Below are positions 1 to 10,918 of a stretch of 64,000 nucleotides of DNA, one piece after another (position 1 is the first letter of the stretch; each line of letters starts with the position of its first letter). The stretch lies in the NCBI GenBank assembly GCA_014529385.2, contig CM043964.1, positions 139,400,529 to 139,464,528 on the forward strand, given 5' to 3'. Source of the stretch: Adiantum capillus-veneris. Taxonomy: Eukaryota > Streptophyta > Polypodiopsida > Polypodiales > Pteridaceae. Made by a program: the position numbers and the translations under genes. Below the pieces are notes generated by a model that was given only the letters and a program-made list of their open reading frames with translations, had not been told where the DNA came from and made no database searches.

Positions 1-1369
1 ACGGCGAGTAGAGCTACAGGTTAGGATCTTACAAATCGAAAAGTGGTGACCTGCAATTTGCTGCCTGTCTTTATACGCGATTGTCGCACGAGGTGGTTTG
101 AGGTAGTATACCAAGTCATAGTCCATGAGGAAAGTATGTCCTATGAGTGACATTTCAAATGCGTTTGGTTTAATTTCAGATAGCATGAACATTGTAGGTT
201 GAGTTGCTTTCACTAGTGCATAGAACGGTTAGGTTTGATTTCCTCGGTAGAGATTGTCTTAGAAGGTCGAGAAGGTGCTTGACATTCATCTTCTTGTTTC
301 CATGCGCCTACGGGTTAAGCTTCGTCCTTGGCCGACATAGAGTTGTTTGTTTTGTTCTCACTATGCTAACATCCGTTCGCGACGTACCCACCAAAGAGTC
401 TCTCGAACAAATCAACCTTGACAATGAGTAAACTGATACTTGCACAATGGGGCAATGGTTGCATATATACCCATCTAAGTAAATTGCTTGACCTAGACTT
501 TGACAAATAAAATAAAATAAATATCTAAAAGCCAAAATAAATAATGAGATCACATTGGGCAGCTCACTTGAGATGCCATTACTTTTAACATTGATGGGGT
601 AATGATAAGCTTTCAAAAAGTGGGGGTGATTATCAGTCATGAGAAATCTGGAAACCTGAAATACAAAAGAGATTTCGATCCAAAAGAATGCTTGTCTTTA
701 AGGTTATATCATAGTTTTTTCATATGTCGGACTTTAGGGGTATGGAAGTACGGATCAGACCACCCAGAAAAACATACGGCACACTAAAAACAGTCTACAT
801 ATAATACTTAGAACAGTACAATACTTAGAACAGTACGAAGGAGCAGAAAATCATAGAATGCAACAAAACACCATAAAAGCTTTAATGAACCATCATAGTA
901 GGTATCAATGACCATCATGACTCAGTCTCATAGTAGATAGTGGTTTTTTAAAACTACTACTGTGGTCGACTCACACGAGAACCGGTAGCATGTTTCTCGA
1001 CCGGACAGGTCTGGAAAAAACTACGTTTATGATTGCTAGATTTTCTTTCTTGTCGCCTTGATGGGTGAATGATTAAGTGCATGCCTTGACATTTGGTTCA
1101 AAAGCGTCTTGGGTGGATGTTGTCAAAGGCTGGTTAAAGTCTTGGCATTCAATTTTGTGGTTGAGGAGGCTTGATGGGATGTTAAATCATGGTTTTTCTA
1201 TGTTGGGAAAACAGCAATTATGCCCTTTATGCACTGTTCTTTTATGCTCAGTAATTATGCACGCACGGCAGGTGGATAGCATAGTCTTCCAAAGGGCCAA
1301 GCTTGAGGTCTTGTCTATGGTTAAGGAAATTTTGGAAGAATTAAAAGCTTTGGTTGCATTCATATGAAG
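1..1369. other. Non-coding stretch, no gene recognised
   Basis: I see no protein with recognisable motifs and no RNA gene here. Open frames are short (under about 110 codons) and overlap on both strands. One small exact tandem repeat is visible: a 17-bp unit at 803-819 repeated at 820-836. A 96-codon frame on the plus strand at 1077-1367 lies just upstream of a PPR fragment but carries no PPR consensus that I can align, so I do not call it a gene. Confidence 0.5.
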
Positions 1370-1500
1370 GGGAAACTATGTCATGCTAGGCAACGTTTTG
1401 GTCGACAGACATGTATGTCAAATGTGGTGTACTAACAAGAGCACAAAAAGTGTTTGACGAGCTTCCTATTAGGAACCTCTATTGGAGTGCGCCATCTTCA
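1370..1500 (+). pseudogene. PPR gene fragment, plus strand
   Basis: About 40 codons of a PPR S-type motif running into the next motif. The plus strand encodes a piece like VMLGNVLVD, then MYVKCGVLTRAQKVFDELP, followed by a start resembling the next P motif. The two halves are in different frames because of a short local duplication around 1407-1413 (gacagac), so the fragment is frameshifted. It matches the repeated module of the large minus-strand PPR frame that begins only a few bases further on, but lies in the opposite orientation. It is a relic, not a working gene; what lies upstream of it is unrecognised. Confidence 0.75.
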
Positions 1501-1501
1501 C

Positions 1502-4066
1502 TCAAGAGTATTCTAGCAGCTGCATACTGGCCGTCTCCAAGCAGCATTTTTTGTTCAACAGTTTGTGCCTCTTATGTGCCAGGAGCATGTCATTCAGACA
1601 CGCTGCAGCATTAAATCCATCTAGTTGTATTGCATGTTGAAAGGCCAATCTTCCAAGCTTCACGTTTCCCCATTTTTGACAAGCACCTAGAAGAGCGGTC
1701 CAAACTGGAGGATAATCAAGTGATGGCATCATACAAATCACTCTCATAGCTTTGTCGAATAACCTTGCACGTGCAAAAAGGTCAACCATGCAAGCATAAT
1801 GTTCTTTGTCAGGTGTAATGCCATATTTCTCCCTCATGGTATCAAAATACATTTGGCCCTCATCCACAAGACCCAAGTGGCTACATGCACTGAGCACATT
1901 AACAAAAGTGATTGCATCTGGGGAGATGCCCTCTTGTTGCATCCAATGAAAACAGTCCAAAGCTTCTTTGCCCTGCCCGTGTTGGACATACCCAGTAATA
2001 AGTGCATTCCAAGAGGCAACATTTGGAGAGAGACCCTCACTCCGCATTTGCTGAAAACAGCCCAGAGCTTCCTCACCCTGGCCCTGTCGAGCATACCCTG
2101 CAATAAGTGCATTCCAAGAGATCACATTCCGGAGAGGAAGCTCATCAAGCACTTTTCGTGCTTTCAAAAGCACACCACATTTTGCATACATGTCGACCAA
2201 AGCATTGCAAAGAAGGACGTCTTTTCCCAAGAGCCCTTGACAAGAGATCTCATCATGAATTTGTTTGCCCATGTCTACTTCTTGCAATATGCCACATGCC
2301 TTCAAGATGCAAGCATAGGTGATTGCATCCGGAGAGAAACCGTCACTTCGCATCTGGTGAAAACAACCCAGAGCTTCCTCACCCTTCCTCTGTTGGGTAT
2401 ATCCTACGATGAGTGCATTCCAAGAGACCTCATCCCGGACAGAAAGCTCATCAAGCACATTTTGTGCTTTTGTGAATAAACCACATTTGGCATACATGTC
2501 GACCAAGGCATTGCCAAGCACGATATGCTTTCCCAACAACCCTTGACTGGCAATCTCATCATGGATTTGCTTGCCCATGTTAGCTTCTTGCACAAGGCCA
2601 CATGCCTTCAAAATGCAAGCATAGGTGATTGTATTTGGAGAGAAGCTCCCACTTCGCATCTTGTGAAAACAGCTTAGAGCTTCCTGGCCCTGCCCTTGTT
2701 CAGCATATCCCGCAATCAATGCATTCCAAGAGACAACATCACGCACAGGAAGCTCGTCAAAAACATTCTGTGCTTTTGTAAGTGCACCAAATTTGACATA
2801 CATGTCGACCAAAGCATTTCCAAGAATAACGTTTTTCAACAGTCCTTGAGTAGCAATGTCCTCATGAATTTTTTTACCCATTCCAATGTCCTGCATAATG
2901 CCACATGCCATCAAGATGCAAGCAAAGGTAAGTGCATCTGGAGAGAAACCCTCACTTTGCATCCTCTGAAAGCTCTCAAGGGCTTCCTGTCCCTTCCCTT
3001 GTTGGGCATATCCTGCAATCAATGTACTCCAAGCGAGGACATCTCGAACAAGGAGCTCATCAAGGACTTTATGCGCTTTCGTAAATACCCCACATTTAGC
3101 ATACATGTCGACTAAAGCACTGCCAAGGAGCACATCTTTTTCCAAGAGGCCTTGGCTAATTATTTCTCCATGCATTTGTTCACCCATGTCAGATTCTTGT
3201 GTAATGCCACAAGCTTTCAAGATGCAAGAATAGGTGATCCTATTTGGAGAGAGACCCTCACTTCGCATACGATGAAAACAACCTAGAGCTTCTTTGCCAT
3301 GCCCGTGCTGGACATACCCTGTAATGAGTCCATTCCAGGAAATCACATTCTGGATAGGAAGCTCATCAAGCACATGCTGTGCTTTTGTAAGGACACCACA
3401 TTTGGCATACATGTCAACCAAAGCATTGCCAAGAATGACATCTCTTGTCAACAGCCCCCTGCTAGCAATCTCCTCGTGAATTTGTTTACCCATGTCGATG
3501 TCTTGTGTAATGCCACATGCCTTCAAGATGCTAGTATAGGTAATTGCATTTGGAGAGAAGCCCTCACTTCGCATCCTCTGAAAACAGCCTAGTGCTTCAT
3601 GGCCCTGCCCTTGTTGGGTGTATCCTGCGATCAATGCACTCCAAGAGACGACATTACAAACAGGAAGCTCGTCAAGCACTTTTTGCGCTTTTGCGAGTGC
3701 ACCACATTTGGCATACATGTCAACCAAAGCACTCCCAAGCACGACGTCTTTTTCCAATAGCCCTCGGTTAATAATCTCACCATGTATTTGTTCGCCCATG
3801 TCAGCTTCTTGTGTAATGCCACATGCCTTCAAGGTGCAAGCATAGGTGATCGCGTTTGGACAGAGGCCCTTGCTTCGCATCTGATAAAAACAATGTAGAG
3901 CTTCTTTGCCCTGCCTATGTTGGACATATCCTGCAATACGTGCGTTCCAAGAGACAACACTCTGGACAGGAAGCTCCTCGACGAAGTGTTGTGCTTTGAG
4001 TACACCACACTTTGCATACATAGTCATTGAGGTGTTGCCTAGGTATGTGTTCTTCTCAGGGTACAC
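1502..4066 (-). CDS. PLS-class pentatricopeptide repeat protein, N-terminally truncated
   Basis: 854 codons without a stop. PPR proteins bind single-stranded RNA in chloroplasts or mitochondria and act in editing, splicing or stability. Seen here: about 38 leading residues (end of an S motif), six modules of about 102 residues (P 35, L 36, S 31) from residue 39 to about 650, one extra P motif, a final P-L-S set, then an E1-like tail from about residue 770 (KWGNVKLGRLAFQHAI). Every module carries SWNALIAGY-like, ILKACG, GNALVDMYAKCG and DELP blocks. The E+ and DYW parts are absent; the normal E1 end is replaced by a basic LLAHKRHKLLNKKC tail. No organelle transit peptide is present because the 5' end is broken: the ATG is internal to an S motif, just after a 47-bp tandem duplication. 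It is either a recently disabled gene or an exon whose 5' part lies elsewhere. Family certain; function of this copy uncertain. Confidence 0.85.
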   Translation of the reverse strand: MYPEKNTYLGNTSMTMYAKCGVLKAQHFVEELPVQSVVSWNARIAGYVQHRQGKEALHCFYQMRSKGLCPNAITYACTLKACGITQEADMGEQIHGEIINRGLLEKDVVLGSALVDMYAKCGALAKAQKVLDELPVCNVVSWSALIAGYTQQGQGHEALGCFQRMRSEGFSPNAITYTSILKACGITQDIDMGKQIHEEIASRGLLTRDVILGNALVDMYAKCGVLTKAQHVLDELPIQNVISWNGLITGYVQHGHGKEALGCFHRMRSEGLSPNRITYSCILKACGITQESDMGEQMHGEIISQGLLEKDVLLGSALVDMYAKCGVFTKAHKVLDELLVRDVLAWSTLIAGYAQQGKGQEALESFQRMQSEGFSPDALTFACILMACGIMQDIGMGKKIHEDIATQGLLKNVILGNALVDMYVKFGALTKAQNVFDELPVRDVVSWNALIAGYAEQGQGQEALSCFHKMRSGSFSPNTITYACILKACGLVQEANMGKQIHDEIASQGLLGKHIVLGNALVDMYAKCGLFTKAQNVLDELSVRDEVSWNALIVGYTQQRKGEEALGCFHQMRSDGFSPDAITYACILKACGILQEVDMGKQIHDEISCQGLLGKDVLLCNALVDMYAKCGVLLKARKVLDELPLRNVISWNALIAGYARQGQGEEALGCFQQMRSEGLSPNVASWNALITGYVQHGQGKEALDCFHWMQQEGISPDAITFVNVLSACSHLGLVDEGQMYFDTMREKYGITPDKEHYACMVDLFARARLFDKAMRVICMMPSLDYPPVWTALLGACQKWGNVKLGRLAFQHAIQLDGFNAAACLNDMLLAHKRHKLLNKKCCLETASMQLLEYS

Positions 4067-4105
4067 ATAGTTACGGAGGTGTTGCCTAAGTATGTGTTCT
4101 TCTTA
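4018..4105. repeat. 47-bp tandem duplication at the PPR 5' end
   Basis: Two adjacent copies with a period of 47 bp share the string gaggtgttgcct at 4029 and at 4076 and flanking sequence on both sides. Because 47 is not a multiple of three, the second copy throws the PPR frame out of register; reading upstream from the open frame one meets a stop within the duplicated block. Confidence 0.85.
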
Positions 4106-5865
4106 AGGAACCATTATCGCAAATATGAGCGCATTTTCGACTGTCTAATTCTTTTCCAAAAGAAATTTCAAAACTCATGAATTATAAAACTAAGCTGGCC
4201 CCATACCCTCAGAGTAGTATCAAAACAATCATAAGAGACCCCTTAGTATCTTCATAGACGATTTATTGTCCAAAACCTATCCTTTACAATCCATCCATGT
4301 TGTTGTTTTTCTCTTAATATAGTTTTATTATAAAAACCAGCTAGACCCCTCATTTTAAATCATTAAAAATTCTACAAATAGAGCATGCATATCTACTAAT
4401 AGACCGTGAAATCACCAAATCAGCAACCAATAATAGATAAACACTTTTACTAATAGTGATATTTTAAAGGTCCAGTCAAAGCTTTCCTTTTAACTCAATC
4501 CCAAGAAAATCAGTAAGAGCGATTCAAAAGCATCAATTTTTAAGAGGAAAATTAATAATCGCATCCTTATAACAACATGCCATGTATAAGGGAAATCTCT
4601 CTAATTTTTGTAAGAGCTATTGTGGATAAAAAATTGTGGCATTCATAGTTGTGTCAATACCATACCAATGTAGAAATGATAACTTGCTTGATTGATTGTA
4701 GAAAATTGAGAGAGAGAATACAGAATTTAAATAGCTGACTTATGTAGGCTCAAGGTGGAAGATTGGAATCAATCAGTGGATGGATATACACCACATATGG
4801 TAATGGCAAGGGTAATATGAGCTACCACAAGTAGCATGTGGCTATCAAGTGTATCGCATGTGTTTATGGAATGAGTAGTATGTGTGAGGCTAAAGGGTTC
4901 CATACGAAAAGTGTGACTATGCACATATGTCATGAAAATTAGATTCTACCTTTCTAAAAGTATTTTCCATCTTAATTTGGACATTTAAATCTAGGGAAAA
5001 TAACCTGGGAAGTTCACTAAAGCATATATAACATAGCACGTGCATTCAAAAGAAGGGATTTTAATTTCTTGTAAATTTACGAGTTCATGTGTACAAGAGG
5101 GGTAATAATAAAATTTTATTTAGTGACGCCGCGGGGAAATAAAAGAGAACAAATAAAGTTGATTAAAGTTCTTATAGACTATCTCGATCAAAGGCTTGGG
5201 ACCACAGAAGAGAAGTCTATAAAAAAGCAAGGATAATCGTTGTTTAGTTATTTTGGTCAAAGATACAAGTCAAGGAAGGATAAATCTATCTCGAGCAGTC
5301 TTAATCAAAGGTACAAGACAAAGGAGATTCATTAGAGCAATTATAAAAGTTTAAATATAACACATAACTATGTTAATTTTAAATATAACACATAACTATG
5401 TTAATTTTAAGTAATTAAAATTATTCATTAGACTGGTAAAAAGTTCGAGAAGCTTTAGGGTAAAGATAGAACTTACAAGAGACCGTTTAAATTGAGTCGA
5501 TTTCGAGACTAGCTTCGTGGTACCTCCAAAGCATTGTGCTAATATTTTGCACAAGAAGTGAATTTTTAAAGTCCAAAGGTGAGTTTTAACCTCTATCAAA
5601 GTCTGTTATAATTTAGCATGTTCTAAAGAAATAGATAGGCTCTAGCCCGGGTCAGCTTCGTAAAGCTTCCAAAAAATTGTGCAAAGGTTTTGCACCCAAG
5701 CCAGTAGAATTAAAGGCAAGTCTATGGTTTTCAATCAATGTTAGGTAAAATTAAAAGCCTAAGGTATGATTAGCCTTTTCCTATTTAGAAAGTTGACTCT
5801 AGCCCTTCTCTTCTAAGTTTGGCTAGGCCACATGTCCAAAGTAGCTCACAATTTCTTTGTAGGAG

Positions 5866-5866
<1 letters not shown>
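4106..5866. other. AT-rich non-coding DNA with decayed local repeats
   Basis: No gene recognised. A 28-bp unit is duplicated in tandem at 5351-5378 and 5379-5406. Two diverged copies of a block containing agcttcgt...ttccaaa...ttgtgc...ttttgcac start near 5510 and 5650, suggesting an old tandem repeat of about 140 bp. Confidence 0.5.
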
Positions 5867-5927
<61 letters not shown>

Positions 5928-5972
5928 TTGCCAAAGACAAGTCAAAAGAGAGGAGGGGGGGGGGGGGGGGGG
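5867..5972. repeat. (TG)n microsatellite and 18-G run
   Basis: Uninterrupted TG dinucleotides at 5867-5925, then a run of 18 G at 5955-5972. The short cysteine/valine or threonine/histidine open frames across it are artefacts of the dinucleotide repeat. Confidence 0.97.
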
Positions 5973-5999
5973 AATTATCCAAGAAAAGCAAGGGAAGGT

Positions 6000-7030
6000 A
6001 CATGTGTTAGCATATGCATCAACTTGCATTTTAAAGTGTTCACTTTTCATTGGTCCATGTAATATCATTCTACTTTGAAAATTTTGGTAATTTTTCAAGA
6101 AGAAAAAAGAGGAGGGCTCATGAGGTTTTGAAGAGGCTCTCTCTTTCATTTTTACAAGTTTTAGGTGTGGAAAAGCAAGAGCTCTCTATATTTCTCTCAT
6201 TTGGGAGCTCAAGAGTTAGTTACTATGATCAAACACTTGGCTATGGATGCAAATCCAAGCAAGTGAATGCATGAAAGATCTTATTCTTCTTCTTCTCTAC
6301 TATTATATCTATGATAAAAGCTTTCTCATGGATTAAGCATACTAGAAATTATTGCTTCTTTGCTTAAGAAATACTTTTTTTCACCCTCATATACCTCCTT
6401 TCCAGTAGTTCTTTCTCCCCATAAGGGTGTTTATGGCATGGGAAGGAGGATTACACCATGGAATCATGAAGTTGATCATCTTCCTGGTTCAAGGAAATCT
6501 CATTGAGAGAATTATAATACAAAGTCCTTTTGAAGGGGGGGATCAACTCCAACCAAATCCGGTTCTCTACAAGTTGTCAGTCTTAATTGTGCTATTCTCT
6601 TTAAGTTATGTGCATGATTTGATGTTCTAATGTGTGTAAATGGAACAATGAAATAAGTCCGACACGATTTCTAGTTCTCTAAAGAATCCTCTTAAGGGAA
6701 AACTCACCTTTCATGATCGATTTCGGTTGTTATTCAAAGAAAACACTAGATTCCCTGACATTAATATCAAGGCTAAAGATTTTTTTTTCTTGCTTAAGAA
6801 GAGAGGTCCTTGAGTAATCTAGGTTGGATTTGCTCATTGCAATAGGGTAAGTGAGAGTGGGATTTATTATCTTGGTTGGCATGCTTGTTTATAGTGTACG
6901 AAGAAAACCATCAAAAATTATAGTCTTAATAATGGAGTCTTTTTAGACTTGCCTATGGCTTAACCATTATTGAGCTATTAGTCGCTCAATATAAATCCGT
7001 GCCAACTTAGCATTGTTAAACCCACTCCAC
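6000..7030 (+). mobile_element. Diverged gypsy LTR 3' part plus leader, left piece
   Basis: This segment is collinear with the LTR and leader of chromovirus G2 (about 49800-50800), though diverged. Shared landmarks in order: a 'gatgcaaatccaa' block (6245), 'atacaaagtcctttt...gaggggggat' (6520), an LTR end around 6760 followed by a decayed tRNA-iMet primer site (ttaatatcaaggc against ttggtatcagagc), 'agagaggtccttgag' (6800), and 'tcttaataatggagtc...gcctatggct...attgagctatta' (6925-6980). The match stops at 7030 where a copia-like element is inserted and resumes for a short way after 11132. It is a relic of a related but older gypsy family; the internal coding part is not recognisable. The left edge is fuzzy. 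Confidence 0.8.
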
Positions 7031-7223
7031 TGAAGAGTGCGTGTGCACGGTGCATTGTGCGTACGGCAAGGGGAGAAGGAGAGAGTAGACCATGTGGTTG
7101 GAGCAAGACTCAACAAATGAGCTGCCCTTTATTCTTTGTATATGTACACAAGAATAAGGTGTCAGTGGGTGGACGCCCATAATGTAAGCGATCGGGCAAG
7201 GCACATGCGACTGTATCCCAACA
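7031..7223 (-). repeat. 3' LTR of the 7.0-11.1 kb copia-like element
   Basis: 193 bp, begins tgaagagtgc and ends tatcccaaca on the plus strand, matching 10919-11127 along its length, including the central gagcaagactcaacaaatga block. TSD TCCAC lies directly to its left. Confidence 0.95.
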
Positions 7224-7329
7224 ATCTCCCACTTAAAGGAGAATGTGTCGATAAGTGGGTCCTACTAGCTAAACTACTAGTATGTACAAGAAAATAGGTG
7301 AAAGACTCTCTCAACCTACACCCACTGGC

Positions 7330-8000
7330 TCACTCAATCGATCTACAAGCACTCGTATCGGCTCTAGGGATAGGTGAGCATGCATACCCACGGTAGAGCA
7401 TGCATGCAAATCTCGTAGACTACTTTGTATGGTCTGCAAAACTCCACTATGCATCATGCTAGTGTCAGTCATCGTACGACTGACAATTCCTACTACAAAT
7501 GCTCCCATTGCAGCTACTATACCGGGCCTCGACACTAGTATCGTGCTAGCTAGGGTGGATGAAAAGAGAAACATCCTGCACACAAGTGAGTGTGTGTTGG
7601 CTAGATTATCACTAAGCAAATTAGGTTCCAAGATCAATTAACTTTGACTCATAAACATGATCTTGAGTTGCTTCTAAGCCATCACAAGCTCACCATAAAC
7701 AAGAGAGATGTAATGCAAAATAGAATGAGTTTGCTTATTCATGAAATTCTCACTAGATTGGTGTGCATCCAGCTCTAATTGTAGAGGAAGTATAGAGCGA
7801 TTGACCACATACTCCTTACCAAAAGCCGCACACATCTTGTAGGTATCTCACCATATGCTGCAAAGTGCCCCTATGCTCAAGGACAATATTAGCCACTGCA
7901 TGTCTGACTACTCCCATTGAAAATGCACCTACCACAAATGCAATCTTGGGTCTTGAGATCGGTATCTTGTACATGAGACTCCCGAATGTTGATGCAATCC
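7330..8000 (-). repeat. Internal tandem duplication of about 415 bp, decayed
   Basis: Two blocks, around 7405-7560 and 7820-7990, align with a shift of about 415 bp. On the minus strand both encode a similar stretch: RPKIAFVVGAFSMGVV in one and RPGIVAAMGAFVVGIV in the other. I do not recognise the family of this stretch. Confidence 0.6.
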
Positions 8001-8568
8001 TGGTAATCTCTGCCAATCTGACTCTCTGAGTCAAATTTGGCTTAGAACTCCAGTCATGGCAATCACTTTGATACTCAAACTCCGCTCACTAGAATCCATC
8101 CTTGTGTCAATCGCATGGCACATGCACACCAAGAGCATCTCTTTATCCTGAACCATGTGTGGCAAGAGCAATGCCTAGATCCAATTCACACGCATCAGCC
8201 TTTGGACTAAGCATATCCATGAATGACTGAATCACGGTTAATTCCTTAGTGTTCAAGCCATCCATATCCATTATTGTATCCATGAATGACATGCCCTACT
8301 GCACAATTGTCTACAAAATTGGCTCAACATGCTCACAAACTAGAGCATCATGCAACCTAGTTGCAAAGGAGATATGCTTCGTCTCTATGCATGGTTGCGT
8401 ACTGACAAAGATTGTGTCGTCTCACACATGATATGCTCGCATCACATGAATCGTGCCAACACTAGCACCTCTTGCTATGACTAGTTGTCCATGATGCAAT
8501 CTGAATTTTTTCTCATCCAGCACTACATGAAATCCAAAGTCTCATAATTGAGTCATAGAGATCAAGGT

Positions 8569-9396
8569 CTACCTCAAACCTGACACATGGCGTACATCTC
8601 GTAACACGTATGATGCACCACTCGACAACAATAGTCTGACATCTCCTACACCAACTATGTCATGCATCGCATCATCAACTAGACACACACTTCCAAGCAT
8701 ACCACTAGCATATGTGCTAAACCACTCACGACTCAGCCTGACGTGAAATCTAGCACTCACATCTAGTATCCAATCCAAAGGTAATGTGTCGTCAAAAATC
8801 GACATAAAAAATTCAAGATTAAACATGAAAGCATAATCAACATCTCTGTCATACGTAGCCACATACGCTATATCTGCTCCCACATCATCCAAAGTGATAG
8901 AATCTCTCATGTGTTGTCTCTTGTGATGTATCATCCATCGAAAACAATGCCTACGTACATGCCTTGTATGATCACAATGCCAACACACAATATTTCTATG
9001 TCTGCAAGACCATCCTCTGTCTGTAGGCATCTCTCTAGACTCATTCGTGCCAAAAGAATTGCACAATCTCTGCCATAAATCTCTAGCTGTACGTGCATCC
9101 AAACCGATGCGATAGACAAACTCACCAAGGTGTAACATGATCATCAAACTTGCAAGCTCATCCAAGTCCTCCCACGCATTGTCAGTCATAGACTCTAGCC
9201 TAGCAGCCATGCCCTGTAGTGGCAACACTTTGCCCAATTGAGTAAATGCATCATGCATACCTGCTTTCCAATGCTCGAAGTTTGTACCATCAAACTTCGT
9301 ATGGAAAAGCATAAACCCTGACAATGATGTACATGCCAAATCCATGGCAAGAACTTGTGATAAGATCAAGCACAAATCAATTAATTGAATAGCCAA
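8569..9396 (-). pseudogene. gag: Copia-type gag with protease start
   Basis: 275 codons. Copia gag proteins form the particle that packages the element's RNA. Near the N-terminus is KFDGTNFEHWKAGMHDAF, the typical copia gag opening; about residue 135 a CCHC zinc knuckle (CWHCDHTRHVRRHC); at about 205 WILDVSARFHV, corresponding to the aspartic protease region WLLDSGAS of intact elements but with the catalytic DSG changed to DVS; the end (DVRHVSGLR) matches the usual LxxVRYVPGL protease block. The frame then stops, and a decayed pre-integrase piece (LDEKKFRLHHGQLVIARG) follows to about 8430. The altered protease site and the missing pol mark it as defective. Confidence 0.8.
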
Positions 9397-9519
9397 AGCC
9401 CGGCTAACTCACACACCAAGTACTATCAAAATACAACATAAGGTAGCATAAGTTTTCCAAGAGAATTGTCAGATAATATGGTGATCAAAGTGAGCAAAAC
9501 CGCTCAAATGATGCCAAAA

Positions 9520-9600
9520 CCCCGCTCTAATCCAAGAGCACTATGTGGTAACGGATGAGTTTATCATCAACAATCTCCCTCCTAAAGTGATTATCGCATA
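9520..9600 (-). repeat. Possible internal LTR remnant with primer site and purine tract
   Basis: At 9520-9531 the plus strand reads gctctaatccaa, like the complement of a copia iMet primer site; about 50 bp later comes caacaatctccc followed by ctcctaaag, which copies the 3' LTR/purine-tract junction seen at 7218-7240 (caacaatctcccacttaaag). This looks like a collapsed LTR inside the element, as if two units were joined in tandem. It is short and decayed, so the reading is tentative. Confidence 0.45.
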
Positions 9601-10918
9601 TATGTCAAATGACATAATCCGATGAGAAAACACTCTCACAATGCGATGCTAAAACACTGTGGCAAAGCAACCATTGAGTGCCACATGCAATCAAACGTGA
9701 CTAACCATGTGCATGAACAAATAAACTCACAAGAAAAATTTGGCAGAGTGTTGACAATATCTTGGCTATCTAGCCATAATAACAATACATTCCGCAAACA
9801 TGCTCAAACCATGAGCAAATCATGCAAAAAATCTGCACTCAAGAATACATGAACTGTTCCAAAGTCTCAACTCCATGAACCTGGAAAACAATCCTGTAAT
9901 CCAAAACACAAAGTGAATCAACCGCACTCTACAAGCGAGGCATATACTAGCATAAACATGGATGCAAACCAACCAAAATATGGCACAAATTGATGCTCAA
10001 AACAACTAAAAATTAACACACGTATGTCATTGCAAGGCGAAGAATATCATCCACTGAAAAGCACACATCATGTGCATTCACATGCCAATATAAACAAGCA
10101 TCAAGCATGCACCAAAAATGAGCATCCCTATCGTCTAAAAATTCAACTCACAATCATGCTAGAAATGCTTGCAAAACTCTTTGCAAATCTGTGCACCACA
10201 CTTTTTGAAATCTGCTTAATCGCAAAATTCAATGCACATAACCTATGATGAATCCTCTCTCGAATCCTGAGAGTCCACAAGAGTGCATACATCCATAATA
10301 TGTTCTCAATGTATGTGCATAAATTTGCCGAATTTTTTAGCCCACACTCTCTTCATAGAGAGCAAACCATATATGCACAAAACAAGAGAACCATGAGCTC
10401 AATCTGAGCTCTCCGGATGTAGCAAATCAACTGTAAAAGCACTCTAGATCACCACAATATGCATACATCATTTGCATATCAATATGCAAGTGTATGTCTA
10501 CATATGTGTATATGTACACACGCCAAAAGAACTCATGCAATGTAAAGGACATGTAAGCAAAAGAACCTATAAACGTAGACCACTCTGCTATCTGAAGTAG
10601 ATATCTCCCAAACCGTGCGAGATTTGCAAACATTCCTTTTGCAAAGTTGTAGAGCATGCAAAATCTGCAGCCTGCACTATACGACATGCAGGCAATCTGA
10701 GTGATGTATCTCAAAATCAGTGAATATTTTGAGAAAACTTTCTTCTGCAAAGTTGAAGAGTGCAAAAAATTGGTCAGGAATCATGGAGATTGGCCTGAAT
10801 AAAAGCCTTTTGACAATTGATAGATCTGCAAAAATGTGCTGCAGTTTTTTTTGTTTCCATGTCTGCTTCCTCATCAAGCTCCAATGGAGCTCTCCAATCC
10901 TCAAGCTTTGATGCCAAT
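9600..10918. other. Non-coding internal region of the copia-like element
   Basis: No coding recognised. It holds many diverged short words built on tgcaaa/gcatgc. A 15-nt palindrome (agctccaatggagct, 10877-10891) sits next to the primer site and could form a hairpin in the element RNA; its role is unknown. Confidence 0.45.

Noticed and set aside
1799-3845. Plus-strand open frames of 60-226 codons
   Set aside because: They lie on the strand opposite the PPR gene and repeat with its 306-bp period; antisense shadows.
5785-6078. Open frames of Cys/Val and Thr/His repeats
   Set aside because: Translations of the TG/CA microsatellite on both strands; no protein.
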